Positions 5,397 to 7,067 of a stretch of 7,067 bases of DNA are shown here, piece after piece. The DNA comes from Candidatus Zixiibacteriota bacterium. GTDB taxonomy: Bacteria > Zixibacteria > MSB-5A5 > GN15 > JACZUZ01. The position numbers and the translations under genes are program-made. How positions within the stretch are numbered: the first letter of the stretch is position 1; each line of letters opens with the position of its first letter. The notes under the pieces are model-generated. The model was given only the letters and a program-made list of their open reading frames with translations. It was not told the DNA's origin and searched no databases. The stretch covers positions 1 to 7,067 of the forward strand of contig JACZUZ010000100.1 of the NCBI GenBank assembly GCA_022572905.1, in the 5' to 3' direction.

Positions 5397-5415
5397 CGGA
5401 CTCTAATTTCGCTAT
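5393..5415. terminator. Possible bidirectional terminator between convergent genes
   Basis: ATAGCG (5393-5398) pairs with CGCTAT (5410-5415) around an 11-base loop. The stem contains the stop codon of the plus-strand secreted-protein gene (5394-5396) and that of minus-strand fliJ (5412-5414). Reading minus, the stem runs into TTTT; reading plus, TTTT follows after four bases. Six pairs, half of them A-T or at the ends, make it a weak hairpin, so efficiency is doubtful. Confidence 0.35.
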
Positions 5416-5867
5416 AGCTTTTCCCCTCTTGCAATTGCTACTCGCTGGGAAGTTGTTTCGTCCGCTTCTTTAGTTTCCAGGGAATTCACCATCTTTATAT
5501 AAACTTCTCTCTGGCGATCACGCAAATTCTCTAATGTCTTCGTTTCACGAGAAGCTTTAACCAGGAATTCACGCTTCTTACTACATTCTGCGTTTAGCGC
5601 ATCAAGCATCGCGCTGCTCTCGAGCTCTACTTTCTTGAGCCTGATAAAATAGCGGCTGAAAACACGAAGGGTTTCAACACTTACTTTTCCCAACTGCCGC
5701 TTACGCCGACTTCCATAAGATTTCAGTTTGGTATCATTGAGTGCATTGAGCTTTTCACTCTGATCTGACGCTCGGCGTTCAGCCAGCGCAAAATCGCGTT
5801 GCTTTTCATGCTGTATCCTGGACTTGATTTTGAGCAATCTGTCCAGTCGGAATTTGAATCTTTTCAT
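5412..5867 (-). CDS. fliJ: Flagellar export protein FliJ
   Basis: FliJ is the coiled-coil stalk that inserts into the FliI hexamer, contacts the FlhA export gate, and escorts export chaperones in the cytoplasm. This 151-residue protein (E. coli 147) starts MKRFKFRLDRLLKIKSRIQH, the usual FliJ opening (F-x-F-R-L-[ED]-x-L-L), is almost entirely charged and helical, and ends with the conserved LENLRDRQREVYI ... EADETT segment. The sequence is too divergent for the family to be named from composition alone, but its place directly after fliI confirms it. AAAGGA lies ten bases before the ATG, inside fliI. It overlaps the end of fliI by 62 nt in another frame. Its stop lies 15 nt from the end of the convergent secreted-protein gene. 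Confidence 0.92.
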   Translation of the reverse strand: MKRFKFRLDRLLKIKSRIQHEKQRDFALAERRASDQSEKLNALNDTKLKSYGSRRKRQLGKVSVETLRVFSRYFIRLKKVELESSAMLDALNAECSKKREFLVKASRETKTLENLRDRQREVYIKMVNSLETKEADETTSQRVAIARGEKL

Positions 5868-7067
5868 TCTGATTCATTCCTTTTTTCGCTTTTTGATTAC
5901 CGGATACGTCCGCCGAGTTGGCAATTGCCGGAGATTTCAGAATTTTCTTTAACTCAACTCTTGCTTCGGTAATATCGCATATTTCGCCGATTCCCTGTCT
6001 GAAGAATTTGTTGAGCGGTTCATATAGACTGATGGCGCGATCAATAACTTCGGATGAACCTTTAGTGTAAGCGCCGACGCTTATCAAATCTTCGGCTTCC
6101 GCATATGTGGCGTACGCCTCTCGCACTTCGCCAGCAAGTTGGTTCAATTCTTCATCAGCAACGTTTCTCATCAGACGACTGATGGAATCAAGCAGATCCA
6201 CTGCGGGATACTGATTTCGTGCGGCAAAACGCCGCGACAAATAAACATGCCCGTCGAGAATCGACCTGGTAAGATCAGAAACTGGCTCGGTGATATCATC
6301 GCCCTCCACCAGTACAGTGTAAAATCCGGTAATCGAGCCTTTTTTCGTTGTTCCCGCTCTTTCAAGGAGTCTCGGCAGAACCGCATACACCGACGGCGTA
6401 TATCCCTTCGTCGCGGGTGGTTCGCCTATGGCGAGTCCGATTTCGCGCTGAGCCATTGCGATACGCGTTACTGAGTCAAGAAACAATGTCACATGCATTC
6501 CCATATCGCGGAAACTTTCCGCAATCGCAGTAGCGAGCATGGCGCCTTTTAGCCGAATCAAAGCGGGTTCATCTGATGTTACCGCGACGACTACCGAGCG
6601 CTTCATGCCTTCCTCTTTGAGGTCATGCTCAATAAATTCGCGCACTTCTCGTCCTCGTTCACCGATCAAAGCAACAACATTAACGTCCGAACTCGCCCCG
6701 CGGGCTATCATCCCCAGCAAAACAGATTTACCAACACCGGACCCGGCGAATATTCCCATACGCTGACCACGACCGCATGTGCAGGCAATATCAATCGACT
6801 TAACGCCAGTCCAAAGAGGCTCTGAGATGGGCGGCCTCTCCAAAGCGGGCGGAGCGGGACCGTCGGCAATTCTTGATTGTGTTGTTCTAAGTGGACCTTT
6901 ACCATCGATTGGCCTGCCGAGACCATTAATGGTCCGCCCAATAAGCTCTCTTCCTACCGGCGCCCGAAATCTTTCACCGGTTGACGTTACAACAGCTCCC
7001 AGATTGATTCCTGTTAGTTGTCCAAGCGGTATCAATAATACTCGCTCATCTTTGAAACCGACGACTT
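5806..7067 (-). CDS. fliI: Flagellar export ATPase FliI (5' end outside window)
   Basis: FliI is the hexameric cytoplasmic ATPase of the flagellar type III export apparatus, related to F1-beta. The frame is open to the right edge: the first visible codons read VVGFKDERVLLIPLGQLTGI, which is the FliI N-terminal barrel, so about the first 50-60 residues are missing; the TTG at 7035 is internal, not a start. 419 residues are seen. Motifs: Walker A AGSGVGKS (about 107-114 of the fragment), IGERGREVREFIEH, Walker B LFLDS followed by VTRIAMAQREIGLAIGEPPA, then TKGYTPSV, and FYTVLVEGDD. The IGEPPATKGY block marks FliI/SctN rather than F1 subunits; the fliJ neighbour favours the flagellar member. After the normal end (about LKKIL) comes a low-complexity Asn/Gln/Lys-rich tail of about 43 residues that overlaps fliJ. 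Confidence 0.97.
   Translation of the reverse strand, partial: VVGFKDERVLLIPLGQLTGINLGAVVTSTGERFRAPVGRELIGRTINGLGRPIDGKGPLRTTQSRIADGPAPPALERPPISEPLWTGVKSIDIACTCGRGQRMGIFAGSGVGKSVLLGMIARGASSDVNVVALIGERGREVREFIEHDLKEEGMKRSVVVAVTSDEPALIRLKGAMLATAIAESFRDMGMHVTLFLDSVTRIAMAQREIGLAIGEPPATKGYTPSVYAVLPRLLERAGTTKKGSITGFYTVLVEGDDITEPVSDLTRSILDGHVYLSRRFAARNQYPAVDLLDSISRLMRNVADEELNQLAGEVREAYATYAEAEDLISVGAYTKGSSEVIDRAISLYEPLNKFFRQGIGEICDITEARVELKKILKSPAIANSADVSGNQKAKKGMNQNEKIQIPTGQIAQNQVQDTA

Noticed and set aside
5806..7067. F1 ATP synthase beta subunit or virulence-type SctN instead of FliI
   Set aside because: The IGEPPATKGY block excludes F1-beta, and fliJ plus the flagellar neighbours favour FliI over SctN.
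1..7067. CRISPR array, tRNA/rRNA, insertion sequence or prophage
   Set aside because: No regularly spaced repeats, no cloverleaf or rRNA-like stretch, and no transposase or phage gene was seen on either strand.

Overview
The window carries part of a flagellar gene cluster from a diderm (Gram-negative type) bacterium, interrupted by one gene for a secreted surface-type protein and one small cysteine-rich gene. FlgA, FlgH and FlgI build the P and L rings, so the cell has a peptidoglycan layer and an outer membrane. The secreted protein ends in an NPFNP-type C-terminal sorting domain of the type IX secretion kind, which is typical of the FCB group (Bacteroidota and relatives such as Zixibacteria, KSB1 and Marinimicrobia). 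A flagellum together with such a sorting domain points to a candidate phylum of the Zixibacteria/KSB1 sort rather than a classical gliding Bacteroidota; this placement is inference.

Layout, left to right. Positions 1-3258 hold five genes on the minus strand, read flgF -> flgG -> flgA -> flgH -> flgI (flgI is cut by the window's left edge). They encode the proximal and distal rod proteins, the P-ring chaperone, the L-ring protein and the P-ring protein, so the block builds the rod and bushing. Upstream of flgF (3259-3466) is a regulatory region with a good sigma-54 -24/-12 element, two spaced inverted repeats, and a leader in which a small hairpin separates the Shine-Dalgarno sequence from the ATG. 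Positions 3467-3691 (minus) encode a 74-residue five-cysteine protein of unknown function.

Positions 3692-4010 form a divergent intergenic region with an AT-rich palindromic core and a 10-bp direct repeat. Positions 4011-5396 (plus) encode a 461-residue secreted protein with two cohesin-like beta-sandwich repeats and the sorting tail. It runs convergently into fliJ. Positions 5412-7067 (minus) hold fliI (5' end outside the window) and fliJ, overlapping by 62 nt; these encode the ATPase and central stalk of the flagellar export apparatus.

FliI/FliJ power export of rod and hook subunits; FlgF and FlgG are among the exported subunits; FlgA, FlgH and FlgI travel by Sec and form the rings around that rod. 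No tRNA, rRNA, CRISPR array, transposase or insertion sequence was seen. The least ordinary parts are the flgF control region, the unlipidated-looking FlgH, the small Cys protein, and the sorting-domain protein placed inside the flagellar cluster.
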